Shown here one piece after another: positions 9,189-18,690 of a DNA stretch of 64,000 bases; position 1 is the stretch's first letter; each line of letters starts with the position of its first letter. Position numbers and translations under genes: made by a program. A model generated the notes under the pieces. That model saw only the letters and a list, made by a program, of their open reading frames with translations. It was not told where the DNA came from and did no database searches. Source of the DNA: Thalassospira australica (lineage in GTDB: Bacteria > Pseudomonadota > Alphaproteobacteria > Rhodospirillales > Thalassospiraceae); the NCBI RefSeq assembly GCF_000763295.1, contig NZ_JRJE01000001.1, positions 99,204 to 163,203 of the forward strand. The letters run 5' to 3'.

Positions 9189-9368
9189 GGTGGCCTCCTT
9201 CCTTAAGCTTGGCGCGGGTTGCGCGAAGCATGTCATTGAACTGGGAGGAAGGTAGCAGCAGGCGTTCAGAGGAGGTGACCGAACTCGGCGCCATTTGATG
9301 CGTTTTTTTTGGCCCGAGGTGGCAAAATCGATGTGTTTTTTCTGCCAGATGCGACAAACCGCAGAAAA

Positions 9369-9614
9369 TCAGTCTTTTGGGCTGTCGAGGTAGTTTTGCA
9401 CTTCGCGTTTCTGACGACGTTTTTCCAACACGGTACGAATGATGATCACCGCAAAGAAAAGGACAACAACGCTGGTCGTCATTGGAAATGCAACCGGGAT
9501 GCCGACAATGAACAGCAACCCGCCAATGATGCTGCCGCCAACAAGGGCAGCAAAACCACCAAGCATGATAACGGCAAGCACGACGGCAAGCAGGATGGAG
9601 GCGATCTTATTCAT
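9369..9614 (-). CDS. Small hypothetical membrane protein
   Basis: An 81-residue protein with two long hydrophobic stretches (about 5-35 and 38-62) followed by a basic tail (EKRRQKRE), predicting a two- or three-pass inner-membrane protein with a cytoplasmic C-terminus. It starts 42 bp after the stop codon of the large ABC-cNMP gene on the same strand, so it is probably co-transcribed. No family was recognised and no clear ribosome site is seen. Confidence 0.6.
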   Translation of the reverse strand: MNKIASILLAVVLAVIMLGGFAALVGGSIIGGLLFIVGIPVAFPMTTSVVVLFFAVIIIRTVLEKRRQKREVQNYLDSPKD

Positions 9615-9656
9615 AAAGGATCAAGTCTTGTTTCTGATCACGGTCGGGTACTGAAG

Positions 9657-12600
9657 TTAGCCATTGTTGCGGGCTGCTGACAGCTGTTTGGTTGTCTGAT
9701 CAAGGCGATCGGCAAGAACACGGATCAGCTGATTGGAAACCGCCTGGTCCTGTCTTACCAGACCAAGGAATTCGGCCTTATCAAGTTTCAGGACTGTCAT
9801 GTCTTCAACTGCACGGATCGTGGCCGAGCGCGGCGCATCAACAAGCAGGGCAATTTCACCAATGACTTCCTTGGGATGAACATCACGCAGTTTCAGGGTT
9901 TGGTGTTCATCGGTGGTCAACCAGATTTCGCCGCGTCCGGAAATGACAATATAGGCCGCATCGCCCGGATCGCCCTGTTTTACCAGAACCTCACCATGTT
10001 TGAATGTCAGGCGCGGACTGGTAAAGGCAAGCAGCTTGACGACACTTGGATCAAGACCGGAGAACAGCGGAATGGTACGCAGCAGGCGGACCTCCTGATC
10101 GATGTCGCCACCGGTTGCAGAGCTTTCTTCGTCGGGTTCGTCGGTGTCGGCAGCACTGTCATCAGCGGTGCTTTTGCGTTTGACCAGCTTGCCATTGGAC
10201 ATGTGCAGCAATGTGTCAAACTTGTCGCTATCATGATCATCATCATCGACCCAGACCAGACTGGTATGATCGGTTTCGCCGGTCAGGTAGTTGACGATGC
10301 TTTCGCGGGTTTCGCGGTCAAGCGCAGATAGACCTTCGTCAATGATGAGAAGATCAGGATTTTTGATCAGGGCACGGACCAGGGCGATCTTCTGGCGCAA
10401 TGTCTGTGACATCCGGCTGCCGCCGACGCCAACCTGACTTTCAAGGCCCAGTGCAACCAATCCTTCGTAAAGTCCGCCTTCATGGGCGATCTCAAACAGG
10501 ACTTCGCCGACCCGTTCTTCGGAATTCGCACGGCCATAGGCAAACCGACCAAACAGCAGGTTGTCAAGGATAGGTGCGGCCGGTGCGTATCCATCGGTTT
10601 CAAAGAAGTCGATATATTTTGCCAGTTCTTCTGGCAGGTTGGAGCGGACCTTTGGGCGGGCCTGCAAGACAAGTTCGCGGAAGTCATCATCAATCACACG
10701 CAAACGGTGACGTGCCGGGGTCAGATGCATCGCAACATCAAGAAGCTGCAACTGGTCTTCCTTGCGCATATCATCAATTGCGACACCGTCGGTCCGGCGC
10801 AGGATGTTTTTGACTTCGGGAATTTCATCAGCCGAGACAAAGCTGTAGCGATCAAAGAATTCGTGCCCCGGCGGCAGGCCGGTAAACAGTTCGATCATCA
10901 GATCAAGCGTTTCACGGCCCATCGTGACCATCTTGTCGTACAGGCCGTTTTCGCGCAGGCTGTTTTGCATATAGGGATGCGACAGGAAGTCGAACCGCTT
11001 GAATTCCGTGCGTGACGGTGTCCCGAACATCAGGTTCACGCCAACCGGTGCGTTGTCGTTGTATTTTTCAAAGTCGTAGGGTTCGACAAGGTCGGACAAC
11101 TGACGTTCGGCAAGGATTTCCTTAAGGCGCGGACGGACATCAAGCACCGACTGCACAAGATCGGGGCGCTCATCGGGGCGGATACGGCGCTGAAGACCGA
11201 TGCGATAGATATCACGATCAAGGCCGACGACCTCAAGCAGCCGCATCAATTCGCGCTGCAGGTCATCGCGTGATTTAAAGCCCGGCCCGACATAATCGAC
11301 CCAATCGGCTGATGGATCATAGGGGATGTTGCCCGAAAGTTTGATCTCGTCATACATTTCGCGGGTCAGTTTCCACGGAAGTTCTGCCGGATCGGAAAGT
11401 TCAATCACATCAACAAATTTCGGGTCGGGGAAAGCCGCTTCGTCAGAGCTTGTCGACAGGGTTGTTGCAATGGCCTTGCCCGATTTCCTCTTTTCGGGCG
11501 CGGGAGTGTCATTGTCACCAGATGGCGCGATTGGTTTGGCATCGTCACTGTTGGCATCAATGATGATCGGACGGTGTTTCAAGCCATAAAACAGGTTGTC
11601 GGATATGCTGCCGTTAAACAGATATGCATCCGCCCCGACATAGGCCAGACGTTGCCCGACCACAGCCGCAGGCAGGCGCGATGCATCAAGGTCGTTAAAC
11701 TGGATGCGTCCGTCGGTGGGATCAAGGATACGGGCCAGAAGACGGGCCAGTTGCGATTTGCCGCTGTCTGATGATCCGATCAAAAGCGCCTTGCCCGGCA
11801 GGGGCATGTTAAAGGACACGTTTTCGACCACGCGTGTGCCGTCATCATCGGTCCATGAAAGCGCGCTGACATCAAGCGGGCCGGTCAGGGCCGGTGATGT
11901 AGTTGCATTGAGCTGATGTTCGGGGGCAAGGTCGGACAGTTCAAACTGTTCGTGAAGCTGTTCGTATTTGATCCGCGCATCTGCCAGACGCTGGTAATAG
12001 GCCAGAAGTTCTTTCCAGGGGGCGGACATATCCTTATAGGCGGCAAGGGCTGCCACCAGTGCGCCGAAGCTAAGGTCGCCTGTGATCACCAGATAACCGC
12101 CAATCGAATAGAAAAAGAACGGGGTGATCTGGGCGATGAAATTGTTCAGGAACTTGATAAAGAATTTTCGATAATAGATTTCCTTGCGGATATCGAAAAT
12201 GCGCCCCAGACGCTGGGTGAAATGGGTCAGCTCGAACCCTTGCGTTTCGTTGGCGCGAATATCGGTCGCGCCGCCAACGGCTTCACCGATATGCTCAGAC
12301 ATGCGCCGCACGTTCTGAACACGCTGTTTCCCCAGAAGATTGACGCGTTTTTGCAGTTTCGGGATCAAATATCCCTGCAAGGGATAAAAGGCGATGGCCG
12401 CAAGGCCCATCAACGGATCCTGAATGAAGATAAAGGCAGAAATCGTAATCAGGATGCCGCCCTGATAGAGCGGCAGTGAAATTGCCTCGCCAAAGAAACC
12501 GCCAAGCGGTTCGGCTTCGGCGGTGATCATGGAAACAATTTCGCCCTGACTTGTTTTGCGAAAATGCGGAACAGGAAAGCGCAGAACCCGATCAAACAGC

Positions 12601-12914
12601 AAATAGCGCAACCGGCGCAAAAGCCGTTCGGCCATCACGCCGCGATAGACGTTGATGAAATACTTGAAGCCGCCATTGACAAAAACAAGGGCAAGGAAAA
12701 CCCCCGAGAGCGCGAACAGATATTCGACCTGCGTCATTGAAACGCCGGCAAAATCATAAGGCGCGCCAGCACCACCGATGGCCTCGTTGACGATCTGTTT
12801 GGGCAGGTCGAGCGAGTAATACAGGAACGGGAATGACGCCAGCGTGATCACTGTCAGAATGATCTGCTGCAGCCGGCTATGTCGCCAGATATAGGCAAAA
12901 ACCGATTTGGGCAT
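9657..12914 (-). CDS. ABC transporter with split nucleotide-binding domain and C-terminal cNMP domain
   Basis: About 1085 residues. Residues 15-310 are an exporter-type ABC membrane domain. The ATPase begins with Walker A GSSDSGKS (382-389) and reaches the DNLFYG segment near 441. It is then interrupted by roughly 340 extra residues. ATPase sequence resumes at DNLLFG (786), a degenerate signature (SRMSQT in place of LSGGQ, about 835) and Walker B LLIIDE (857-862). The usual H-loop histidine is not evident; WVDDDD occupies that place. Residues about 945-1065 are a Crp-type cyclic-nucleotide-binding domain (FSGLDPSV, GEIALL, PRSATIRA). The start at 12914 is chosen from GGTGGG spacing. The substrate is unknown. 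Regulation by a nucleotide ligand is inferred from the domain. Confidence 0.85.
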   Translation of the reverse strand: MPKSVFAYIWRHSRLQQIILTVITLASFPFLYYSLDLPKQIVNEAIGGAGAPYDFAGVSMTQVEYLFALSGVFLALVFVNGGFKYFINVYRGVMAERLLRRLRYLLFDRVLRFPVPHFRKTSQGEIVSMITAEAEPLGGFFGEAISLPLYQGGILITISAFIFIQDPLMGLAAIAFYPLQGYLIPKLQKRVNLLGKQRVQNVRRMSEHIGEAVGGATDIRANETQGFELTHFTQRLGRIFDIRKEIYYRKFFIKFLNNFIAQITPFFFYSIGGYLVITGDLSFGALVAALAAYKDMSAPWKELLAYYQRLADARIKYEQLHEQFELSDLAPEHQLNATTSPALTGPLDVSALSWTDDDGTRVVENVSFNMPLPGKALLIGSSDSGKSQLARLLARILDPTDGRIQFNDLDASRLPAAVVGQRLAYVGADAYLFNGSISDNLFYGLKHRPIIIDANSDDAKPIAPSGDNDTPAPEKRKSGKAIATTLSTSSDEAAFPDPKFVDVIELSDPAELPWKLTREMYDEIKLSGNIPYDPSADWVDYVGPGFKSRDDLQRELMRLLEVVGLDRDIYRIGLQRRIRPDERPDLVQSVLDVRPRLKEILAERQLSDLVEPYDFEKYNDNAPVGVNLMFGTPSRTEFKRFDFLSHPYMQNSLRENGLYDKMVTMGRETLDLMIELFTGLPPGHEFFDRYSFVSADEIPEVKNILRRTDGVAIDDMRKEDQLQLLDVAMHLTPARHRLRVIDDDFRELVLQARPKVRSNLPEELAKYIDFFETDGYAPAAPILDNLLFGRFAYGRANSEERVGEVLFEIAHEGGLYEGLVALGLESQVGVGGSRMSQTLRQKIALVRALIKNPDLLIIDEGLSALDRETRESIVNYLTGETDHTSLVWVDDDDHDSDKFDTLLHMSNGKLVKRKSTADDSAADTDEPDEESSATGGDIDQEVRLLRTIPLFSGLDPSVVKLLAFTSPRLTFKHGEVLVKQGDPGDAAYIVISGRGEIWLTTDEHQTLKLRDVHPKEVIGEIALLVDAPRSATIRAVEDMTVLKLDKAEFLGLVRQDQAVSNQLIRVLADRLDQTTKQLSAARNNG

Positions 12915-13016
12915 TCGCACGTCCCACCTTTTTGTTCGGAACCATTGTGTTCCGGGCGCTCGTTTTTGTTTGGGCAGGGTCAGGACCCTGATGCAGATTA
13001 TGATCCGGAAGTCTGA

Positions 13017-13796
13017 TCAACCAAGATCAAAACTTTGTTCCGGGTCAATGAACCCGCAAAAACCGTCCGCCTGAGCGTCGGGCTTGTCATACGCCTGATA
13101 ATGATAGAGCCACATTTTGGCCTTTACGTCGTCGGGCAGGGTAACGAGTTGATCGTAATGTGCATGTACCCCTGAATGCCGGGGGCCCAATTCGCAATCC
13201 TGAAAGATGATATCGGCCTTTTTGTAGAAGGGCATATGGTCTTTGGGATTGAAAATCGCATCTGTTGTCAGGAAAAAGGATGTGTTTTTGCCATGCGCAA
13301 ACAAGGCATAGGAGAACATCGTATTTTCAGGGGTTACAACGTGCGGGGCGGGAATGATATCAAAATGCATGCCCTGCCAGTCAAAGCCGTCCTTGGTGGT
13401 GAGCGGTACAACATCGAAATACGACGACAGTTCGCTGTTGCCATGATCGCTGGTTTCCAGCCCGCCGCGCAAGGAATGTTCCCATAGAGGTTCAAGCAAT
13501 TCCTTAACCGCCAGCAGTTTCGTGCGGTGACCGTCAAAGACGAAATAATTGGCAAGCGCCATCCATTCCAGACCCCCGATATGATCGGAATGCAAATGGC
13601 TGATATAGACGCCCTCAAAGTCATTTGGCATATGACCAAGGTTGCGCAGCGAGTGGCGCGCATCTGAACCGCAGTCAATCAGCAGGCGCTGCGGTGTATC
13701 GTTGCCTGACGGGGTGGTTTCCAGAACCATATTGCTCTGAAAGTTGTCGGCAGCCATGCAAAAGGCTGAACCTGTCCCCGCAAACGTAAGCTTCAT
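13017..13796 (-). CDS. MBL-fold metallo-hydrolase
   Basis: A 259-residue metallo-beta-lactamase-fold protein with the zinc signature HLHSDH after about 60 residues, a further metal-ligand aspartate in LLTTDAIF and histidines toward the C-terminus (HAHYDQL, WLYHYQ). The arrangement is closest to RNase Z-like or phosphodiesterase-like members rather than lactamases. GGGAG lies upstream of the ATG. It is a stand-alone gene between the ABC-cNMP gene and the sodium-channel gene, all on one strand. The substrate cannot be read from sequence; a cyclic nucleotide would fit the cNMP-binding neighbour, but that is speculation. Confidence 0.85.
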   Translation of the reverse strand: MKLTFAGTGSAFCMAADNFQSNMVLETTPSGNDTPQRLLIDCGSDARHSLRNLGHMPNDFEGVYISHLHSDHIGGLEWMALANYFVFDGHRTKLLAVKELLEPLWEHSLRGGLETSDHGNSELSSYFDVVPLTTKDGFDWQGMHFDIIPAPHVVTPENTMFSYALFAHGKNTSFFLTTDAIFNPKDHMPFYKKADIIFQDCELGPRHSGVHAHYDQLVTLPDDVKAKMWLYHYQAYDKPDAQADGFCGFIDPEQSFDLG

Positions 13797-13924
13797 TCCC
13801 CGATCTCCCGATATTTTGTCGAAAGATTAGACGAGGTTCGGGGCGTTTAACCACCCCCTTTTATGAGGAAAGTTCTAATTTTTACCGACAGCCGTTTCTG
13901 ACCGCCCGTCTTTGGGGATCACAT

Positions 13925-14746
13925 TTACTGGTTTTTTTCCGACGACGTATTCTCGGGAACCCGATTTTGTGCATCGGCAAGCTTGCCCATTTCGGCCCTG
14001 AGAGCGCGGAGTTCTGCCATGATTTCGGTGTGGTCAAGCTCGATCCCGTCGCGGGTTATGTTTTCTTCAACATCGACATGTGTGGACATGGCATCCACGA
14101 CAATCGCAATGAACAGGTTCAGGACCGCAAACGTCGTGATCAGGATAAACGGCACAAAGAAAAGCCACGCCTGCGGATAAGACTCCATCACCGGGCGGAC
14201 AATTCCCATCGACCAGCTTTCAAGCGTCATGATCTGGAACAAGGAATAAAGCGACGCGCCAATGCTGCCAAACCATTCAGGGAAACCTTCACCGAACAGT
14301 TTTGTTGCCATCACAGCCGACACATAGAACACCAGCGACAGCAGTGTCAGGACGGAAACCATGCCGGGAATGGCCCGCATCAGTGCTTCGACGACCTTGC
14401 GCATGGAAGGCACTGTGGAAATCAGGCGGAAGGCACGTAGAATACGCAACGCACGCAGTACGGAAAGGCCCTGACCGGCGGGCAGCAGCGTTATCGTGAC
14501 GATGGTAAAATCGAAAATATTCCAGGCCTTCTTGAAGAAGGCCAATCGATAAACCGCAAGCTTCATCAACAATTCCACGACAAAGATCGCGACCGCAAGC
14601 TGATCAAGGAAATGCAGAACAGGACCGGCCATGTCCATGACGGTCGTCGATGTTTCCAGACCCAGGATCACCGCATTTATTGCGATGACGGCGGTGATAA
14701 AGTTTTTAAAACGGTTGGATTCAACAATCCGGCGAAGAATGTTCAT
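13925..14746 (-). CDS. Voltage-gated sodium channel (NaChBac/NavMs family)
   Basis: A 273-residue single-repeat six-helix channel, the usual length for bacterial Nav proteins. The S4 voltage sensor carries regularly spaced arginines (VLRALRILRAFRLIS). The pore has the selectivity filter TLESWS, followed by the S6 helix ending FIAIVVDAM. A C-terminal heptad-like region (IMAELRALRAEMGKL) predicts the tetramerising coiled coil. The ATG at 14746 follows GGGAGG; the frame extends further upstream without support. The filter and flanking SMGIVRPVM closely resemble the marine NavMs channel as remembered. It likely supports motility or sodium homeostasis in a marine cell. Confidence 0.93.
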   Translation of the reverse strand: MNILRRIVESNRFKNFITAVIAINAVILGLETSTTVMDMAGPVLHFLDQLAVAIFVVELLMKLAVYRLAFFKKAWNIFDFTIVTITLLPAGQGLSVLRALRILRAFRLISTVPSMRKVVEALMRAIPGMVSVLTLLSLVFYVSAVMATKLFGEGFPEWFGSIGASLYSLFQIMTLESWSMGIVRPVMESYPQAWLFFVPFILITTFAVLNLFIAIVVDAMSTHVDVEENITRDGIELDHTEIMAELRALRAEMGKLADAQNRVPENTSSEKNQ

Positions 14747-14827
14747 GATGCCTCCCGACCAAGTCGGAAATGGGCGCATCATTTTGCCGGATGTCACCGA
14801 CGGACAGACTGCGCCGGAAAATAACGA

Positions 14828-14863
14828 CAGGGCGCAGCACCGCTATCGGTGTCCTGCGCCCTG
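14828..14863 (-). terminator. Hairpin terminator downstream of accA
   Basis: The 10-bp outer arms CAGGGCGCAG/CTGCGCCCTG and a 5-bp inner stem CACCG/CGGTG form one long hairpin 10 bp after the accA stop. A moderately T-rich stretch follows on the minus strand. Confidence 0.75.
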
Positions 14864-14872
14864 AATGAGAAA

Positions 14873-15829
14873 TCAATTAAGGCCTTTGCGGCCCATTTCA
14901 AGGAACTTGTCACGGCGGCGTGCTTTAAGAACGCCACCTTCGACATTGTCCATGCTTTCAAGTGATTTGATGATGGCATCGCCAACCCGTTTGCAGGATT
15001 CCTTGGCGTTACGCTGTGCGCCGCCAAGTGGCTCGGGGACAATCTCGTCAATCACGCCAAGCTGCAAAAGATCCTGTGCGGTCAGGCGCAGCGCTTCGGC
15101 CGCTGTTTTGGCTTCGTCACCAGAACGCCACAGGATCGATGCGCAACCTTCCGGCGAGATCACCGAATAGATCGAATTTTCAAGCATCAGAACGCTGTTG
15201 GCAACGGCAAGCGCAATCGCACCACCCGAACCACCTTCGCCGATGACAACCGATACCAACGGAACCTTGATATCAAGGCAGGCCTCGATTGAACGTGCGA
15301 TGGCTTCGGACTGGCCACGTGCTTCGGCATCGGCACCGGGGAAGGCACCGGCGGTATCAACCAGAGTGACAACCGGAATGTTGAACCGTTCAGCCATCCG
15401 CATCAGGCGAATTGCCTTGCGATAGCCTTCAGGACGGGCCGACCCGAAATTGTGTTTAACGCGGGTTTCGGTATCGCGGCCTTTTTCATGCCCGATCACC
15501 ATTACCGTGCGCCCCTGAAGACGACCAAACCCGCCAATAATTGCGGCATCTTCGCCAAACTGGCGGTCACCGGCAAGCGGGGTGAAATCTTCGAACAGGT
15601 TGGCGATATAGTCGGTGAAATGCGGACGATCAGGATGGCGCGCCACCTGGGTTTTCTGCCAGGGCGTCAATTTGCCATAGGTGCCTTGCAAGAGCTTTGT
15701 CAGCTTGTCTTGCAGGCGCGAGACTTCGTCTGCGATGTTGACTTCGTCATTGCCCGTCAGGTGACGGAGCTCTTCGATCTTGCCTTCAAGTTCGGCGATC
15801 GGTTTTTCAAAATCGAGGAAGTTATGCAT
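14873..15829 (-). CDS. accA: Acetyl-CoA carboxylase carboxyltransferase subunit alpha
   Basis: A 318-residue protein matching AccA over its full length, starting [11 protein letters not shown] and containing the crotonase-fold carboxyltransferase core with IGEGGSGGA and [10 protein letters not shown]. With AccD it transfers the carboxyl group from biotin to acetyl-CoA, giving malonyl-CoA for fatty-acid synthesis in the cytoplasm. The gene is monocistronic here, with a hairpin terminator directly downstream and about 205 bp of apparently empty sequence upstream before the convergent side of the next gene. Confidence 0.97.
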   Translation of the reverse strand: MHNFLDFEKPIAELEGKIEELRHLTGNDEVNIADEVSRLQDKLTKLLQGTYGKLTPWQKTQVARHPDRPHFTDYIANLFEDFTPLAGDRQFGEDAAIIGGFGRLQGRTVMVIGHEKGRDTETRVKHNFGSARPEGYRKAIRLMRMAERFNIPVVTLVDTAGAFPGADAEARGQSEAIARSIEACLDIKVPLVSVVIGEGGSGGAIALAVANSVLMLENSIYSVISPEGCASILWRSGDEAKTAAEALRLTAQDLLQLGVIDEIVPEPLGGAQRNAKESCKRVGDAIIKSLESMDNVEGGVLKARRRDKFLEMGRKGLN

Positions 15830-16034
15830 CAGGGCATCATATCCGACTGGGAAACAATGGAGCGGAACATAGTATATCGGCCCGCCACGTCAAGGGCTGA
15901 GGATATCGGGGGGCAAATTTTGCGTAACATGGCCTGCGTCTGCGTTCATGCCGGGCAGTCTGCACGTCGAAATGTCATACGTCCAGTATTCAGGCAGTAT
16001 TTCAGATCACAGTGTTGGAGGCCAAGGTCGGCAG

Positions 16035-16403
16035 TCAGGCCGTTTCGCTTTCTGGCGATGGTTGTTTTGACAGCGCGTAGTAGGGCACGTGGGTCTCGCC
16101 CCAGTCTTTAAGTGCCAGAATGATGTCGCGCAAAGTTTCGCCCTTTGGCGTCATGCTGTATTCAACGCGCGGCGGCACTTCGGCATAGACTTCACGGTGC
16201 ACCAGTCCATCGGCTTCAAGTTCGCGCAACTGGCGGGTCAACATCCGCTGGGTCACGCCGGGCATCATGCGGCGCAGCTCGTTAAAGCGTTTGGTGCCAT
16301 CGAGTAGATGGAACATCACAACACCTTTCCACTTGCCGCCAATCACATCAAGCGCCCCCTCGACCGGGCAGCCGGGGCTTCTGTTGGGCGGGCAGATATT
16401 CAT
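16035..16403 (-). CDS. HxlR-family transcriptional regulator
   Basis: A 122-residue winged-helix protein. The start at 16403 follows AAAGGAG; the open frame extends to 16559 but that part reads across the control region. It has the HxlR hallmarks: an N-terminal cysteine (GCPVEGALDVIGGKWK), a recognition region FNELRRMMPGVTQRMLTRQLRELEADGLV, and VEYSMTPKG in the wing. Such proteins sense electrophiles or redox stress. It is divergent from a quinone-oxidoreductase-type gene at 16591, its probable target, with a dyad between them. Confidence 0.92.
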   Translation of the reverse strand: MNICPPNRSPGCPVEGALDVIGGKWKGVVMFHLLDGTKRFNELRRMMPGVTQRMLTRQLRELEADGLVHREVYAEVPPRVEYSMTPKGETLRDIILALKDWGETHVPYYALSKQPSPESETA

Positions 16404-16478
16404 CAGGTGTCTCCTTTGACGGCGTCGATATCGACGGGGAAGGCGCGATGCTGTTTCGTTTTCCGCAGAAAGTCGCAA

Positions 16479-16498
16479 TAGTATACAAATTGATACTA
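16479..16498. promoter_or_regulatory. Dyad between HxlR gene and oxidoreductase, probable operator
   Basis: TAGTAT and ATACTA arms separated by eight bases lie in the divergent intergenic region, about 75 bp upstream of the regulator start and 92 bp upstream of the oxidoreductase start. TAGTAT/ATACTA-type dyads are common HxlR operators; the assignment is inferred. Confidence 0.5.
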
Positions 16499-16590
16499 TA
16501 TGCATAAATTGTGCGTACTTATCATAATCGTGATTATGGTCTATTTGTTTTGCATTCACAATTCAAACCTTTGATGAAAAGGATGCAGAA

Positions 16591-17613
16591 ATGAAAGCCA
16601 TTGGTGTTTACACATCCGCGCCGGTTGAAACCCCGGACCTGTTCACCCAGATCGAAACAGATATCCCGGTGGCCGAGGGCCATGACATCCTCGTTCGGGT
16701 AAAAGGTGTCGCGGTTAATCCGGTCGATTTCAAAGTCCGCCAGGGCAAGCAGGATGATGGTGAATTCAAGGTGCTTGGTTGGGACGCAGCCGGTACTGTC
16801 GAGGCTGTTGGCGAAAATGTGACCCTGTTCCGCCCGGGGGATGAAGTTTGGTATGCCGGTGATGTGACCCGTTCGGGGTCAAATGCGCAGTTCCAGCTGG
16901 TTGATGAGCGCATTGTGGCACCGAAACCAAAGTCACTTGATTTTGCCGCCGCTGCTGCCTTGCCGTTGACGAGCATCACGGCGTGGGAAGCAATGTTTGA
17001 CCGACTTTTGATTGATCGCACCGCAACGGATGCCAACGCATCGAAATCGATCCTGATCATCGGGGGGGCCGGTGGTGTCGGCTCCATCGCCATTCAGTTG
17101 GCCAAGCTTGCAGGTCTTAAGGTGATTACGACCGCATCGCGCCCGGAAACCATTGATTGGGTCAAAAAGCTTGGTGCAGATCAGGTGATCAATCATCGCA
17201 ATCCGCTAAATGATGAACTGGCAGCGATTGATGTCGCCAATGTCGATTACATTTTCTGCACCTCGGAAACCGATCAGTATTTTGATGTGATGGCCGAAAT
17301 CATCGCTCCGCAGGGCCGGATCGTGACGATTACCGAGGCCACGGAAAACCACAATGTGGATCTCCTGAAAGCCAAGTCTGCCAGCTTCTCCTACGAGTTC
17401 ATGTTTACCCGTTCGATGTTTGAAACGGCCGATATGATCGAGCAGCACAAGCTTTTGACGACGGTCGCCCAATTGGTTGATGACGGAACGATCACCAATA
17501 CGGCCAATGAAAGCTTTGGCGCGTTGTCGCCGGAAAGCCTTCAGAAAGCGCATGCGTTGCTTGAAAGTGGCAAGGCAATCGGCAAGATCACCTTTGAAGG
17601 TATCGCTGACTGA
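16591..17613 (+). CDS. Zinc-type alcohol dehydrogenase-like / quinone oxidoreductase (MDR family)
   Basis: A 340-residue medium-chain dehydrogenase/reductase. The N-terminal GroES-like domain includes VNPVDFKVRQG and GWDAAGTVEAVG. The Rossmann domain contains LIIGGAGGVGSIAIQLAKL, which binds NADPH. The catalytic zinc ligands of true alcohol dehydrogenases are not evident, so it belongs with NADPH:quinone or enal reductases. Divergent to an HxlR regulator, it is probably induced by electrophilic or quinone stress. A strong terminator follows. Confidence 0.92.
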   Translation: MKAIGVYTSAPVETPDLFTQIETDIPVAEGHDILVRVKGVAVNPVDFKVRQGKQDDGEFKVLGWDAAGTVEAVGENVTLFRPGDEVWYAGDVTRSGSNAQFQLVDERIVAPKPKSLDFAAAAALPLTSITAWEAMFDRLLIDRTATDANASKSILIIGGAGGVGSIAIQLAKLAGLKVITTASRPETIDWVKKLGADQVINHRNPLNDELAAIDVANVDYIFCTSETDQYFDVMAEIIAPQGRIVTITEATENHNVDLLKAKSASFSYEFMFTRSMFETADMIEQHKLLTTVAQLVDDGTITNTANESFGALSPESLQKAHALLESGKAIGKITFEGIAD

Positions 17614-17634
17614 TTACCTGAAATTGGACTAGAT

Positions 17635-17667
17635 AAAGGCCGCCTCGCGTGTGTGAGGCGGCTTTTT
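17635..17667 (+). terminator. Rho-independent terminator
   Basis: Stem GCCGCCTC/GAGGCGGC with an 8-nt loop, preceded by A residues and followed by five T, 25 bp after the oxidoreductase stop codon. Confidence 0.9.
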
Positions 17668-17676
17668 CATGGGCGG

Positions 17677-18588
17677 TTAACGGCCTTGTTTTACCAAGGT
17701 GGCCAGCCTGTCGCGCAACCAACGATGCATGGGGTGACTGGTTGCGCGGTCATGCCAGACCAGGGCCATATCAAACCCCGTCACAGGCAGCGGTGGGGGA
17801 AACATTTGCAGATTGTGCGAGCGACCTTTGGCAACACGTTCGGGCACAAGCGCGATCATGTCACTGCAGGCGATAATTTCCGGCACAACCAGAAATCCGG
17901 GTGCAGACAGTGCGATGTTGCGTGTGCGCCCCAAAGCGCTAAGCGCATCATCGGTCGGCCCGTGAAACCCCCCGCCATCGGGTGATACAATCACATGAAC
18001 AAGGTCGCAGAATGTTTCCAGATCAAGGCTGTTGGCGCTTGAAAGCGCCGGGTGCCCCTTGCGGACAATCGCGACATATTCTTCGCGATAGATTTTGCGC
18101 ATGCGCAAGGTATCGGGCGTGGCTTGAGGTGTGGTCAGGGCAAGGCTGACTTCACCCGCGGCCATTTGTTTTTCCAGCGCCATCATATCAATGGTCCGCC
18201 AAGCAACCGTGATGCCGGGCGCCTCGGCACGCAGGATGTTCAAAAACGGCATCAGGATCGAATACTGCACATAGTCGCTGGCAGAAATGGCAATGGTTGC
18301 CGTTGCAGTTGATGGATCAAACGGGCTGCTTTCTGTCACAACCTGCCGGACGCCTTCGAGGGCGGCATGCAAGGGGGCCTGAAGTTCCAGCGCGCGTTCT
18401 GTCGGGATCATGCCCCGCTGTGCCGGGATCAGAAGCGGATCACCCAATAAATCGCGCAGACGGGTCAACCGTGTGGATATTGCCGGCTGGCTCAGGTTTA
18501 GTCGCTTGGCTGCATGGCTGACATTGCGCTCGGCCAACAGGGTGTCGAGTGTGACAAGCAGGTTGAGATCAAGCTTGCTTATATCCAT
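17677..18588 (-). CDS. LysR-family transcriptional regulator
   Basis: A 303-residue LysR protein with an N-terminal helix-turn-helix (ERNVSHAAKRLNLSQPAISTRL) and a periplasmic-binding-like effector domain. The ATG at 18588 gives the canonical MDISKLDLNLL start; the longer frame to 18633 is unsupported. The effector domain resembles the NodD/LinR branch. It is divergent from an NAD(P)H:quinone oxidoreductase gene at 18691, with 102 bp between the starts, so that gene is its likely target, the inducer being an aromatic or quinone compound. The target assignment is inferred. Confidence 0.93.
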   Translation of the reverse strand: MDISKLDLNLLVTLDTLLAERNVSHAAKRLNLSQPAISTRLTRLRDLLGDPLLIPAQRGMIPTERALELQAPLHAALEGVRQVVTESSPFDPSTATATIAISASDYVQYSILMPFLNILRAEAPGITVAWRTIDMMALEKQMAAGEVSLALTTPQATPDTLRMRKIYREEYVAIVRKGHPALSSANSLDLETFCDLVHVIVSPDGGGFHGPTDDALSALGRTRNIALSAPGFLVVPEIIACSDMIALVPERVAKGRSHNLQMFPPPLPVTGFDMALVWHDRATSHPMHRWLRDRLATLVKQGR

Positions 18589-18690
18589 TGAGTTTATACC
18601 AGAACATAAAATATTGAATTTCAGATATAGCAAAAACCTGGGCCATGATCACGCATCAAACGTGATCAACAGAAAATAAGGACGGGCCCG

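Noticed and set aside
12976..12990. CAGGACCCTG resembling the palindromic element core
   Set aside because: Only a partial match, with no paired arm and no TTAATTT continuation.
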